The notes beneath the pieces are model-generated. The model ran no database searches, had not been told where the DNA came from, and worked only from the letters and a program-made list of their open reading frames with translations. 58,171 nucleotides of DNA from Terriglobia bacterium (GTDB lineage: Bacteria; Acidobacteriota; Terriglobia; Bryobacterales; Bryobacteraceae), in the NCBI GenBank assembly GCA_020073265.1, contig JAIQFN010000038.1, positions 1 through 58,171 of the forward strand, written 5' to 3'. Positions 23,925 to 32,696 of this stretch are shown here, piece after piece; within the stretch, counting starts at the first letter, position 1; each line of letters opens with the position of its first letter. Made by a program: the position numbers and the translations under genes.

Positions 23925-25403
23925 ATGCATAAGCTCGCGCTAGCTATCGTATTGACGCCTGTTGCGCTGATCTACGGGCAGGACTTGCCCCAGGCGGACA
24001 CCATTCTCAGCCGCTACGTCGAGGTCACGGGTGGGCGGGCCGCACTCGAGAAGCGCCATAACCAGGTGGAGCACGGCAGTATCGAGATCCCCGCGGTGGG
24101 CCTCAAGGGCAACATGACCATGTACGAGGCGGAGCCCAACAAGAGCCACATGATCGCCGAGCTGGCGGGAATCGGCAAGATCGAATCCGGAACCGGGGCC
24201 GGCGTGGCGTGGGAGAACAACCCGCTGCAGGGACCGCGGCTCAAGCAGGGCCAGGAACTGGCGGATTCGCTGCGCGACAGCACCTTCAACGCTTACCTGT
24301 ACTGGAAGAAACTATACAGCAAGATTGAAACCACGGGCTCGGAGACGGTGGAAGGCCACGAGTGCTACAAGGTTGTGCTGACTCCCAGCCAGGGCAGTTC
24401 GACCACGGAGTATTTCGACAAGAAATCCGGACTGCTCATCAAGACGGCCGCCACTCGCACCACGGCCCAGGGAGAGATCAGCGCCGAGATCCTGTACGAC
24501 GACTACAGAAAAGAAGGCGACTTTCTGATGCCGCACAAGATGACGCAGCGGGCGGCCGGACAAGAGCTGGTGATTCAGGTGCAGAGTTCGGAATTCAACG
24601 TCGATTTGCCGAAAGACGCGTTTGATCTGCCGCCGGAAGTGCAGGCGCTGCAGAATAAATCCGGGCAGGGGGCGGCTAAGACAACCGCCGCGCCCACCAC
24701 GGCGTCCAACGGCGGCGGGGGGAAGTTCACCATCTACATGGGCGGGCAGCCTGCGGCATCCGAGACCTACACGCTTGCGAAATCGGACGGCAAGATCGAA
24801 ATCGACGGCTCCGGCAAAGCCGCCATCGGCCCGATGAAGGTGGATATCGATCGCTTCGACGTGGTGACCGACGACAAATTCCAACTGCGCGAGGCGGCCG
24901 CCAAGGCCAAGATGGGCGCGGTTCAGATCAACGCCAAGATCACCTTCGCCGATGGCAAGGCCAAGAACGAGGTGGACACCGGACAAGGCCCGCAGGTGAA
25001 AGAGGACGCCGTGCATCCGGACGCGGTGGTGGTGAACTCCACGCTGCCGCTCTATCCCTGGACGCTGCTGGGCATGCGCGCCGAGCTGAAGAACCAGGAT
25101 CCGCAGCAGTTTTACGTCTACGTGCTGAATCAGGGCGAGGTGCCCGCCACCGTGATCTTCAAGGGACGCGAAGCGGTGGAGTTCGCCGGCAAGACCGTGG
25201 AATTGAATCATCTCACCGCCAGCGGAAAGACGCCGCAGGGCCAGGCCATCGGTCTGGACTTCTGGTTGGACGACGATCGCAGGATGATCAAGATCGCGGT
25301 GCCGTCCATGGGCGTGGAAGGCTACCAGGAAGGCTACGACCGGAAGGCGCCGCCGCCGGCCGCCAAGCCCGCTTCGAACGGCGCCGCCAAGAACAACGGG
25401 TGA
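23925..25403 (+). CDS. Secreted LolA-like outer-membrane sorting domain protein
   Basis: 492 residues with a signal peptide (MHKLALAIVLTPVALIYGQ). The N-terminal 230 residues resemble LolA/LolB-type lipid-binding folds (ADTILSRYVEVTGGRAALEK, EYFDKKSGLLIKTAA, YDDYRKEGDFLMPHKM). A Thr/Ala-rich linker (about 245-260) leads to a second beta-rich domain with no recognised name. These folds carry hydrophobic cargo through the periplasm; no cargo can be named. GGAGG precedes the ATG. The next gene starts 4 bp downstream, so this begins a four-gene operon. Confidence 0.7.
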   Translation: MHKLALAIVLTPVALIYGQDLPQADTILSRYVEVTGGRAALEKRHNQVEHGSIEIPAVGLKGNMTMYEAEPNKSHMIAELAGIGKIESGTGAGVAWENNPLQGPRLKQGQELADSLRDSTFNAYLYWKKLYSKIETTGSETVEGHECYKVVLTPSQGSSTTEYFDKKSGLLIKTAATRTTAQGEISAEILYDDYRKEGDFLMPHKMTQRAAGQELVIQVQSSEFNVDLPKDAFDLPPEVQALQNKSGQGAAKTTAAPTTASNGGGGKFTIYMGGQPAASETYTLAKSDGKIEIDGSGKAAIGPMKVDIDRFDVVTDDKFQLREAAAKAKMGAVQINAKITFADGKAKNEVDTGQGPQVKEDAVHPDAVVVNSTLPLYPWTLLGMRAELKNQDPQQFYVYVLNQGEVPATVIFKGREAVEFAGKTVELNHLTASGKTPQGQAIGLDFWLDDDRRMIKIAVPSMGVEGYQEGYDRKAPPPAAKPASNGAAKNNG

Positions 25404-25407
25404 TGGC

Positions 25408-26421
25408 ATGACTCCGCCGGGAACGCCGCCGGCTTCTGAAAATCTCCACGATGCGGCCTTTCAGGCTGCGCTGGAGTCTTATCTTTCGGCGATCCTGGAT
25501 ATCGCCGAGACGGTAGCGGCCATCTTCCCGGAGATCGGCGCCACCTGCCACGAGCAGTTGACGCGCCTCCGCGCACGGCTGGCTTTCGAGGCCAACATCA
25601 AGACGCTCGCCGAGAGCCGCGACACGCTGCATTCGGTGCTGCAGGAGTTCGCGGTGCGAGCCGGCCACTACAACCAGGCCCTGAGCGATGAGCTGAACCG
25701 GACGCTGGCCATGGTGGCGCAGGGCGAAGACACGCGTTCGGCGCGCAACGTGCGCTACGTCGACAACCTGGTGGACTTCCTGGATCAGTTGGAGAAGGCG
25801 CTTGAATCGGGCGACGTTTCGAAGCTGGCGGCGCAGGCCGGCGAGCTGCGTCGCTTCGCCGAATCCATCGAGATCGACACGCGCGACCCCTTCGTGCGGC
25901 TGCTGGATCAGATGCGCGAATTCCAGCACCGGCTTCGGGAAGCGGAACTGCTGGCTTCCCGCGACACGTTGACGGGCATCGCCAACCGGCGCGAGTTCAA
26001 TCGGCATCTCGCCACGCGCATCGAGGCCAAGCGCGAATTTTGCGTGTTGTTCTTCGACCTGGATTCGCTCAAATCCCACAACGACCGGTTCGGACACCTG
26101 TGCGGTGACGAAATTCTGAAACAGTTGGCCGCGCGGCTGAGCAGCCAGGTGCGCGCGCGCGATTTCGTCTGCCGCTGGGGTGGCGACGAGTTCGCGGTGA
26201 TCCTGGATTGCGGGCTGGATCCCGGAGTGACGCGGTCGCGCCAGATCGCGCAGTGCCTGAATCGGCCCTACCATGTCACGGTGGAGGGTCGAGAAATGCT
26301 GATCGACATCCACGTCTCGGTCGGGATCGCCGAGCACGTCGAGGGCGAAACGCCGGAACAGCTTTTTCGCCGCGTCGATGAGAACATGTACCGGCAGAAG
26401 GGCGCGCAATCGCTTGGTTAG
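25408..26421 (+). CDS. Diguanylate cyclase (GGDEF domain)
   Basis: 337 residues. The N-terminal 170 residues are helical with no membrane segment, perhaps a sensor or dimerisation region. The GGDEF domain starts at RDTLTGIANRREFNRHL. The active motif CRWGGDEFAVI is intact at about residues 258-262, and RARD at 249-252 forms the inhibitory I-site five residues before it. It should make cyclic di-GMP from two GTP and be feedback-inhibited. It is cytoplasmic. It overlaps no neighbour but lies 4 bp after the LolA-like gene and 24 bp before the SDR gene. Confidence 0.9.
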   Translation: MTPPGTPPASENLHDAAFQAALESYLSAILDIAETVAAIFPEIGATCHEQLTRLRARLAFEANIKTLAESRDTLHSVLQEFAVRAGHYNQALSDELNRTLAMVAQGEDTRSARNVRYVDNLVDFLDQLEKALESGDVSKLAAQAGELRRFAESIEIDTRDPFVRLLDQMREFQHRLREAELLASRDTLTGIANRREFNRHLATRIEAKREFCVLFFDLDSLKSHNDRFGHLCGDEILKQLAARLSSQVRARDFVCRWGGDEFAVILDCGLDPGVTRSRQIAQCLNRPYHVTVEGREMLIDIHVSVGIAEHVEGETPEQLFRRVDENMYRQKGAQSLG

Positions 26422-26445
26422 CATCACTCGGAAGGACTCGCCATC

Positions 26446-27267
26446 GTGCCGACTCTGACCAATGCCGGGGTGCTGGTCACCGGAGCCGGGCGAGGCATCG
26501 GCAAGCGGCTGGCGATCGGCTTCGCGGCCGCCGGGAATCGGGTCGGGTTGCTGGCCCGCAGCAAGGCGGAGCTGGACCTGGCGCACCTGGAGATCGAGCA
26601 CGCCGGCGGCAATGCGCTGCGGATTCGCGCCGACGTTACCGACTTCGAGCAGATCGACGCGGCAGTGGACCGCATGCGCGTCCACTACGGAGAAGTGCAG
26701 GTGCTGGTGTGCGCGGCCGCGGTCCAGGGACCCATCGGCCCGTTCGCCGAACAGTCGCCCAAGGCCTGGGTGGAGACCATCCACACTAATCTGCTGGGCG
26801 TGATACATGCCTGCCGGGCCGTGTTGCCGCACATGATCGAGCGTCGCAGCGGTAAGATCATCGTGCTGAGCGGTCCGGGAGCGGCGGCGGCGCGGCCGAA
26901 CTTTTCCGTTTACGCCGCTACCAAGACCGCCGTGGTGCGGCTGGTGGAGACCATCGCCGAAGAAGTTCGCGACCACAACATCCAGATCAACTGCATGGGT
27001 CCGGGCGGCACCTACTCGCACATCACCGACCAGATCCTGCACGCCGGCGAGAAGGCCGGTGAGAAGGAGCACGAGGAGGCGCTGGAAATCCGGCGCACCG
27101 GCGGCGTCGCGCCTGAAAAACAAATCCAGCTCGCTTTGTTCCTGGCATCCGAGCAGTCCAACCACATCAGCGGGAAGTTGATCCAGGTCACCGACGACTG
27201 GAAGAAGCTGCGTAGCGAGAACATACACCACGAGATCTACACGCTGCGCAGGATACAGAAGGTCTAG
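26446..27267 (+). CDS. Short-chain dehydrogenase/reductase
   Basis: 273 residues starting at a GTG with GGAAGGA upstream. The cofactor motif TGAGRGIG and the catalytic YAATK are present; the active Ser is in VLSGPGAAAA. The NNAG position reads CAAA, an unusual form. The C-terminal part (RTGGVAPEKQIQLALFLASE, HISGKLIQVTDDW) matches SDRs that act on 3-oxoacyl or sugar substrates. The substrate is unknown. The stop is 3 bp before the next gene. Confidence 0.82.
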   Translation: MPTLTNAGVLVTGAGRGIGKRLAIGFAAAGNRVGLLARSKAELDLAHLEIEHAGGNALRIRADVTDFEQIDAAVDRMRVHYGEVQVLVCAAAVQGPIGPFAEQSPKAWVETIHTNLLGVIHACRAVLPHMIERRSGKIIVLSGPGAAAARPNFSVYAATKTAVVRLVETIAEEVRDHNIQINCMGPGGTYSHITDQILHAGEKAGEKEHEEALEIRRTGGVAPEKQIQLALFLASEQSNHISGKLIQVTDDWKKLRSENIHHEIYTLRRIQKV

Positions 27268-27270
27268 CGC

Positions 27271-28086
27271 ATGCCGCGCGGATGGATTGCCATTCTCATC
27301 GCGCTGGCTCTCGCGGCGGGCGCCTCCGCGCAGCCCCGCAAGAAAAAGCTGTTGGCCATCGGAGAGGTGAAGGGCTACCAGCACGATTCGGTGACGCATG
27401 CGCTGGCGACCATCGAAAGGCTGGGCCACGAATCCGGCCTATTCGACACCTACATCCGCACGGATTCGGAACTGATCACGAAACAGAAGCTCGGAAACAA
27501 CGCGAAGAATCTCGATTTTTTCGATGCGGTTCTCTTCTACACCACCGGCGAGCTGGACATGAATGCCCAGCAGAAGAAGGATCTGCTCGCCTTTGTGCAC
27601 GACGACGGCAAAGGATTCATCGGCGTTCACTCCGCGATCGACACCTTCTACAAGTGGCCGGAGTATGGCGAGATGGTCGGCGGCTACTTCAACGACCACC
27701 CTTGGGGCGTCTTCGACGGGCCGGTCATCGTGGAGGATCCCGATTTCCCCGGGATGCAGGCCGTGCCGCGCGAATTCGTGCTGAAGGACGAGATGTATCA
27801 GGTGCGCAACTTCTCGCGCGCCAGGAGTCACGTCATCGCGCGGCTGGATGCCGCCAAGCTGGACCTGAGCAACTCCAAAGTGTCGGCGGAGCATCGCGCC
27901 GATAAGGATTTTCCGATCATCTGGGCCAGCATGTACGGCAAGGGGCGCGTGTACTACAACACGCTGGGCCATCGCGAGGAGACTTGGGATCGCAAGGATG
28001 TCCAGACGATGTACCTGGAAGCGATCCAGTGGGCCATGGGCGTGGGGCGGGCAATCCTGCCCGCAGCCGGCTTCAGCCGGCACTGA
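27271..28086 (+). CDS. Secreted ThuA-domain protein with repeat-derived C-terminus
   Basis: 271 residues with a signal peptide. The ThuA (glutamine-amidotransferase-like) fold is seen in KKLLAIGEVKGYQHDSVTHA, DAVLFYTTGELDM, GFIGVHSAIDTFYKWPEY and VYYNTLGHREETWD. The family occurs in carbohydrate-use clusters of Planctomycetes and Acidobacteria, but the reaction is not settled. Residues 258-271 (VGRAILPAAGFSRH) are encoded by a family-2 repeat, and the stop codon follows directly. The natural domain therefore ends near EAIQWAMG. It is the last gene of the operon starting at 23925. Confidence 0.85.
   Translation: MPRGWIAILIALALAAGASAQPRKKKLLAIGEVKGYQHDSVTHALATIERLGHESGLFDTYIRTDSELITKQKLGNNAKNLDFFDAVLFYTTGELDMNAQQKKDLLAFVHDDGKGFIGVHSAIDTFYKWPEYGEMVGGYFNDHPWGVFDGPVIVEDPDFPGMQAVPREFVLKDEMYQVRNFSRARSHVIARLDAAKLDLSNSKVSAEHRADKDFPIIWASMYGKGRVYYNTLGHREETWDRKDVQTMYLEAIQWAMGVGRAILPAAGFSRH
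28042..28083 (-). repeat. Family-2 paired-hairpin palindromic repeat, copy 3, forming the end of a CDS
   Basis: Reverse orientation relative to copies 1, 2 and 4. On the minus strand hairpin 1 has GCCGGC arms with a TGAA loop, and hairpin 2 has 5' arm GCGGGCA with loop GGAT. Its 42 bp make up 14 codons of the ThuA gene, followed at once by TGA. Confidence 0.85.
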
Positions 28087-28110
28087 AGGCCGCCTAAAGG
28101 TGGCTGCAGT

Positions 28111-29136
28111 CTAGCCCTCGCGCTTCAACTGGCCGCAGGCCGCGAAAATGTCGCGCCCGCGCGGCTTGCGTACGAAGCACGGCATGGCGCGGCGGACGAT
28201 CCCCTGAAAGGCATGCACGCGTGCGGGCTCCGGAGTCTCGAACGTAATGCCGGGGCCGGGATTCAGAGCGATCAGGTTCACTTTGGCGTTGAGATGCGCC
28301 AGCAGCTTCACCACGCGCCGGGCGTCCGCATCCGTGTCGTTGACGTCTTTCAGCAGCACGTACTCGAAGGTCAGCTTTTCCCATGGCCGCAGCGGGTAGG
28401 CCTTGGCGGCAGCGAGCAAGTCCTTCAGCGAATACTTGCGCGTGATGGGCATCAGCTCGCGCCGCTGTTCCTCTGTGGACGCGTTCAGCGAGATCGCCAG
28501 CTTCGGCCGGATCGGCTCGCGTCCCAGCTCTTCGATCTTCGGCACGATGCCCGCCGTGGAAAGCGTGATGCGCCGCTCGGCCAGGCCGATGCCTTCGCGA
28601 TCCACCAGCAGCCTGGTCGCTTTGATCACGTTCGCCAAGTTCAGCAGCGGCTCGCCCATGCCCATCATGACGATGTTGAGCTGTTCGGAAGCAGCCGACA
28701 GTTGATGCGTCCGCATCACGAACAGCACCTGGCCGACGATCTCGCCGGGCGTCAGGTTGCGCTCCAGGCCGAGCAGCGCCGTCAGACAGAACTGGCAGTT
28801 CACCGGACAACCCACCTGGCTCGAGATGCAGATGGTGTCGCGCCGCTCTTCAGGCATCAGCACGGTCTCGATGGTGCGCTGGTCCTCGAGACCCAGCAGG
28901 TAACGCCGGGTGCCGTCGCTGGAACTATACTCGGCCACCAGCTTGGGCAGGCCCAGAGTCAGCTTCGAAGTTAATTCTTTTCTTAGATTTACGGGAAGAG
29001 TGCTGATCTGGACCAAGTCCGCTACCCTTTGGCGATAGACGGCGTCATAAATCTGGCGGGCGCGGTAGGCCGGATGGCCCTCGCCCAGGGCCTTTTGTAG
29101 GTCCGGAAGTTCAAGCCCTACAATAGTTTGCGGCAC
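28111..29136 (-). CDS. rlmN: 23S rRNA (adenine-2503-C2)-methyltransferase RlmN
   Basis: 341 residues, a radical SAM enzyme that methylates A2503 of 23S rRNA and A37 of some tRNAs. The iron-sulfur cluster motif GCPVNCQFC has Cys110, Cys114 and Cys117. MGMGEPLLN is the family SAM-binding motif. The resolving Cys lies near the C-terminus in DIFAACGQL. The start is a GTG at 29136, with a -10-like TATACT only six bases upstream, so the mRNA may be leaderless. It is divergent from the M16 peptidase gene with 40 bp between start codons. Confidence 0.93.
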   Translation of the reverse strand: MPQTIVGLELPDLQKALGEGHPAYRARQIYDAVYRQRVADLVQISTLPVNLRKELTSKLTLGLPKLVAEYSSSDGTRRYLLGLEDQRTIETVLMPEERRDTICISSQVGCPVNCQFCLTALLGLERNLTPGEIVGQVLFVMRTHQLSAASEQLNIVMMGMGEPLLNLANVIKATRLLVDREGIGLAERRITLSTAGIVPKIEELGREPIRPKLAISLNASTEEQRRELMPITRKYSLKDLLAAAKAYPLRPWEKLTFEYVLLKDVNDTDADARRVVKLLAHLNAKVNLIALNPGPGITFETPEPARVHAFQGIVRRAMPCFVRKPRGRDIFAACGQLKREG

Positions 29137-29141
29137 ATCTC

Positions 29142-29147
29142 AGTATA
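29142..29147 (-). promoter_or_regulatory. -10-like box (TATACT) directly before rlmN
   Basis: On the minus strand TATACT ends six bases before the GTG start. No clear -35 box was seen at 16-18 bp spacing. If active, transcription would begin about at the start codon. Confidence 0.4.
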
Positions 29148-29176
29148 ACACGCGGACCCCCTGGAACCGCGATAAG

Positions 29177-30478
29177 ATGGAAGTAGTGACCCTAACCGAG
29201 ACCGCACAACAACTCCGCGACATCGAGACCACCACACTGGCGAACGGCGTCCGCGTGATCACCGAACGGATGGACCACGTGCGGTCGGTGTCGCTAGGCG
29301 TCTGGATTCGGACCGGGTCGCGCCGCGAGTCGGCCGAAGAGAGCGGGATCTCCCACTTCATCGAGCACATGGTGTTCAAGGGAACGCGCAACCGCTCGGC
29401 CGAGGACATCGCGCGCTCGGTGGATTCCATCGGCGGCGGCCTGGACGCTTTCACCGCCAAGGAAATGGTGAGCTACAACACCAAGGTGCTGGACGAGCAC
29501 CTGCCGCTGGCTTTCGACGTCCTGGCGGACCTGGTGCTGAATCCGCTGTTCCGCCCCGAGGACATCGAGAAAGAAAAAGGCGTCATCCTCGAAGAGCTGA
29601 AGATGGAGGTGGACAATCCGGAGTACCTGCTGCACGAGATCTTCACCAGCAACTTCTGGAAGGACCATCCGCTCGGCAAGCCGATCCTGGGCACCAAGGA
29701 CACGGTGCAAAGCTTCCGCCGGGAAATGATTCACGACTATTACCACCGCTACTACTCGCCCGCCAACATCCTGATCACCGCGGCCGGAAACCTGAAGCAC
29801 CCGCACCTGGTGGACCTGGTGCGCGAGCGGTTCGAGGGTCTGCGCGTGAACGGCCAGCTGGCTCCCGACTCGCCGCCGGTTCCACACGCGCGGCTGGTTT
29901 TCAGGAACAAGGCCTCGCTGGAACAGACGCACCTCTACATGGGCGTGCCGGCTTACCCGTTTCCGCACGAGCTGCGCTTCGCCTGCTACGCGCTCAACGC
30001 CGTGCTGGGCGGAGGCATGAGTTCGCGCCTGTTTCAGAACATCCGCGAGAAGCAGGGCCTGGCCTACGCGGTTTATTCCGAGCTGAGCATGTATCGGGAC
30101 GCCGGCTGCATGGCGATTTATGCGGGCAGCGCGCTGGAATCCACCGCCAAGGTGATCGAGTGCATCATGAAGGAGCTGCGGGAACTGAAGGAATCGCCGG
30201 TGCCCGAGGATGAGCTGCGGCGAGCCAAGGATCACTTGAAAGGCTCGTTCATGCTGGGACTGGAGTCCACCTTCAGCCGCATGAGCAATCTGGCGCGGCA
30301 GGAGCTGTATTTCGACCGCTTCTTCACGCTGGACGAAATGCTGCAGAGTATCGAGGAGATTTCAGCGGACCAGTTGCAGCGCATCGCCCAGGAGTTTTTC
30401 GATCCCAAGCACATCAGTCTCACGATGTTGGGAAACCTGGGAGAGTTCCGGGTTCGCCGAGAGGATCTGGTCTGCTGA
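29177..30478 (+). CDS. M16 family zinc metallopeptidase
   Basis: 433 residues, similar to mitochondrial processing peptidase/PqqL-like single-domain pairs. The inverted zinc motif HFIEH is at residues 60-64 (H60, E63, H64), with the distal Glu in EELKMEVDNPEYLLHE. The C-terminal half (LYMGVPAYPFPHELRFACYA, VLGGGMSSRLFQNIREKQGL) is the non-catalytic lobe. No signal peptide is seen, so it may act in the cytoplasm. The stop overlaps the presumed CTG start of the TPM gene. A GTG at 29186 is an alternative start. Confidence 0.88.
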   Translation: MEVVTLTETAQQLRDIETTTLANGVRVITERMDHVRSVSLGVWIRTGSRRESAEESGISHFIEHMVFKGTRNRSAEDIARSVDSIGGGLDAFTAKEMVSYNTKVLDEHLPLAFDVLADLVLNPLFRPEDIEKEKGVILEELKMEVDNPEYLLHEIFTSNFWKDHPLGKPILGTKDTVQSFRREMIHDYYHRYYSPANILITAAGNLKHPHLVDLVRERFEGLRVNGQLAPDSPPVPHARLVFRNKASLEQTHLYMGVPAYPFPHELRFACYALNAVLGGGMSSRLFQNIREKQGLAYAVYSELSMYRDAGCMAIYAGSALESTAKVIECIMKELRELKESPVPEDELRRAKDHLKGSFMLGLESTFSRMSNLARQELYFDRFFTLDEMLQSIEEISADQLQRIAQEFFDPKHISLTMLGNLGEFRVRREDLVC

Positions 30479-31257
30479 CCGTAGCGCGGCTCCGCCAGCT
30501 CGTCATCCTCTCTGTTTTCCTCGCTTCATCCGCCTTTGCCCTGGACCTGGACAAACTCAAGCCGCAGGGCTACGTCAGCGACTTCGCGCACGCCTTAGAC
30601 GACTCGTCCCGGGCGCAACTGGAAGACTACTGCGGCCGCGTCGAGAAGGCCACCCAAGTCCAGATGGCGATCGTGACGATCGATTCGCTGGAGGGCGATC
30701 CCGTCGAGGACGTCGCCAATTCGCTGTTCCGCAAGTGGGGCATCGGCAAAAAGGGCAAGGACGAAGGCATCCTGCTGCTGGTGGCCATCAAGGATCGGCG
30801 CAACCGCATCGAAGTGGGGTACGGGCTGGAGCCGATCCTGCCGGACGGATTCGCCGGCAGCGTGCTGCGCGAGGCTCGACCGCTGCTGCAACAAGGGAAC
30901 TACGGACAGGCGTTGTTGACGGCGGCCGACGAGATGGGTTCGCGGATCGCAGCCGCCAAGGGGGTCACGCTCGACGTCAGTGTGCGGCCGCGGCGACCGG
31001 TTCGAACGGACCAGCCGAACATTCCGTGGCCGGTGATCGTCATAGGCCTGATCTTCCTGCTGTTCCTGCTGCGCCGGGGCGGCGGCGGAGGTGGTTTCTT
31101 AGTTGGCATGATTCTGGGTAACCTATTAGGGCGCGGCGGACGCGGTGGCTGGGGCGGCGGCGGCTTCGGAGGTTATGACTCGGGCGGAGGCGGCGGAGGT
31201 TTCGGCGGATTCGGCGGCGGCGACTCGGGAGGCGGCGGGGCGTCGGGGAGTTGGTAA
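30475..31257 (+). CDS. TPM-domain membrane protein (YgcG-like), probable CTG start
   Basis: About 260 residues. The first ATG in frame (30664) would remove the signal peptide and the start of the TPM fold, because VILSVFLASSAFALDLDKLK and GYVSDFAHALDDSSRAQLED lie upstream and are clearly coding. In that upstream stretch the only start-like codons are two CTGs at 30472 and 30475; the second overlaps the M16 stop as CTGA, with AGAGGA upstream. The TPM domain (VQMAIVTIDSLEGDPVEDVA, KDEGILLLVAIKDRRNRIEV) is followed by a membrane helix and a Gly-rich tail (over 50 Gly). TPM proteins often accompany LemA, found here two genes on. Confidence 0.75.
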   Translation: MTVARLRQLVILSVFLASSAFALDLDKLKPQGYVSDFAHALDDSSRAQLEDYCGRVEKATQVQMAIVTIDSLEGDPVEDVANSLFRKWGIGKKGKDEGILLLVAIKDRRNRIEVGYGLEPILPDGFAGSVLREARPLLQQGNYGQALLTAADEMGSRIAAAKGVTLDVSVRPRRPVRTDQPNIPWPVIVIGLIFLLFLLRRGGGGGGFLVGMILGNLLGRGGRGGWGGGGFGGYDSGGGGGGFGGFGGGDSGGGGASGSW

Positions 31258-31275
31258 GTGACGTACGGGTTTCGC

Positions 31276-31317
31276 AAATGGCGCACGGGGTTTAGGAAAT
31301 GGCGCACGGGGTTCAGG
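31276..31317 (+). repeat. 21-bp tandem duplication at the start of the nucleotidyltransferase gene
   Basis: Two 21-bp units (31276-31296 and 31297-31317) differ at one base. Each encodes seven codons in the same frame as the next gene; the first ends with a TAG where the second has CAG. A third, shorter match leads into the ATG at 31320. Confidence 0.8.
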
Positions 31318-31319
31318 AA

Positions 31320-32030
31320 ATGATGGTCCAGAAGCTTCAGGATTTAGTCGATCGCCTGCACAAGGCTCACCAGGACCGGCTGGTGTCGGTAATCCTCTAC
31401 GGCTCGGCCGTGACGGGCGATCATCACCACCGGTTTTCCGATCTCAACGTGTTGTGCGTGCTCAAGGACGTTTCGCCCGCGGCGCTGGGCGCTTCCGAAC
31501 CGGTGTTCACCTGGTGGCGCGGCCAGGGCAATCCGTCGCCGCTGCTGCTGACCGAAGAAGAAGTGCGGACGTCCACCGACTGTTTTCCCATCGAGTTCCA
31601 TGACATCCTGGAGCGGCGGCGCGTTCTGTTCGGCCCGGACGTGATCGAGGGCCTGGTCATAGACGACAAGTTCTATCGTTCGCAGATCGAGCAGGAGCTG
31701 CGCGCAAAACTTCTGCGCCTGCGCCAGAAAGCGGGCAGTGTTCTTTCCGACAAGAAAGCCCTGCTGCAGCTCATGATCGATTCGGCGCCGAACTTCCTGG
31801 TGCTGTCGCGCCATGCTCTGTTGTTTGCAGGCGTGCCGACGGGGTCGCAAAAGCGCGAGATCGTGCGCAACCTGGCGGCGGCAGGCATCGACGCTGCGCC
31901 GTTCGAAACCTTGCTGGATCTGCGCGAGCAGACCAAAACGCCGGGCGACGTGGATCCGCAAACGTTATTCGCAAGCTACCTGAAAGAGATTGACGCGGTG
32001 GTCAACTACGTGGACCGCCTGGAGAAATGA
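31320..32030 (+). CDS. Nucleotidyltransferase-fold protein
   Basis: 236 residues from the ATG at 31320 (ATG 31323 is equally possible; AGGAA lies just before). The N-terminal domain has the NTase motif YGSAVTGDHHHRFSDLNVLC. The usual second carboxylate pair DxD is DLN here, so activity may be lost or altered. The rest is helical (LRAKLLRLRQKAGSVLSDKK, NFLVLSRHALLFAGVPTG), as in HEPN-like or substrate-binding partners. It lies between TPM and LemA genes. The open frame extends to 31299 through the second tandem repeat. Confidence 0.7.
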   Translation: MMVQKLQDLVDRLHKAHQDRLVSVILYGSAVTGDHHHRFSDLNVLCVLKDVSPAALGASEPVFTWWRGQGNPSPLLLTEEEVRTSTDCFPIEFHDILERRRVLFGPDVIEGLVIDDKFYRSQIEQELRAKLLRLRQKAGSVLSDKKALLQLMIDSAPNFLVLSRHALLFAGVPTGSQKREIVRNLAAAGIDAAPFETLLDLREQTKTPGDVDPQTLFASYLKEIDAVVNYVDRLEK

Positions 32031-32037
32031 GGGACAG

Positions 32038-32604
32038 ATGAAGATTGGGATCATCATAATCGCCGTGGTGCTGCTCGGAGCCCTGGGAGTTTTCGGCTGG
32101 GCCATGGGAGCACGGAACACTCTGGTCACCGAGCGGGAAGCGGTGAATGCCGCGTGGTCGCAGGTGGACGTCGCGCTGGAGCGCCGCGCCGACCTGATTC
32201 CGAACCTGGTGGAAACGGTGAAGGGCTTCGCCAAGCAGGAGCAGACCGTCATCAAGGAAGTGACCGACGCGCGCGCGGCCCTGGGCGGCGCTCGAACGCC
32301 GCAGGAAAAGATCCAGGCCAACTCGCAATTGGATGGCGCGCTGAGCCGGCTCCTGGTGGTGGTGGAGAATTATCCGCAATTGAAGTCCAACGAGAATTTC
32401 CTGCGCTTGCAGGACGAGCTGGCCGGCACCGAGAACCGCATCGCCGTGGAGCGCCGCAAGTACAACGAGACGGTGCAGAAGTACAACACCGACATCGCGC
32501 TGTTCCCCAACAACATCGCGGCGTCGCTATTCAATTTCCAGCGCAACGACGCCTACTTCAAGACCGAGCCGGGCGCACGCGCAGTCCCGAAGGTCGCATT
32601 CTGA
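32038..32604 (+). CDS. lemA: LemA family membrane protein
   Basis: 188 residues from the ATG at 32038, with GAGGGAC upstream. An N-terminal helix (IGIIIIAVVLLGALGVFGW) is followed by the typical LemA helices: VNAAWSQVDVALERRADLIP, NLVETVKGFAKQEQTVIKEV and ENFLRLQDELAGTENRIAVE. The conserved RRKYNETVQKYN motif and the late FPNNIAA are present. LemA proteins span the membrane once with a helical outer part; their role is not firmly known, though they often occur with TPM/YgcG proteins as here. It ends the cluster started by the M16 gene. Confidence 0.9.
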   Translation: MKIGIIIIAVVLLGALGVFGWAMGARNTLVTEREAVNAAWSQVDVALERRADLIPNLVETVKGFAKQEQTVIKEVTDARAALGGARTPQEKIQANSQLDGALSRLLVVVENYPQLKSNENFLRLQDELAGTENRIAVERRKYNETVQKYNTDIALFPNNIAASLFNFQRNDAYFKTEPGARAVPKVAF

Positions 32605-32696
32605 CGCCACACTTGCCTAGCGGCAGTATCATGGATTGACTCGCGATAGTGGAAGGTCACCAATCGTCAGTCACCGGCGAGCTTGGAATTGACGGA

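Noticed and set aside
25288-27429. 713-codon minus-strand frame across the GGDEF and SDR genes
   Set aside because: The plus-strand genes have intact GGDEF and SDR motifs; the minus frame has none.
30664-31257. ATG at 30664 as the start of the TPM gene
   Set aside because: It would remove the signal peptide and the first conserved part of the domain, both clearly coding upstream.
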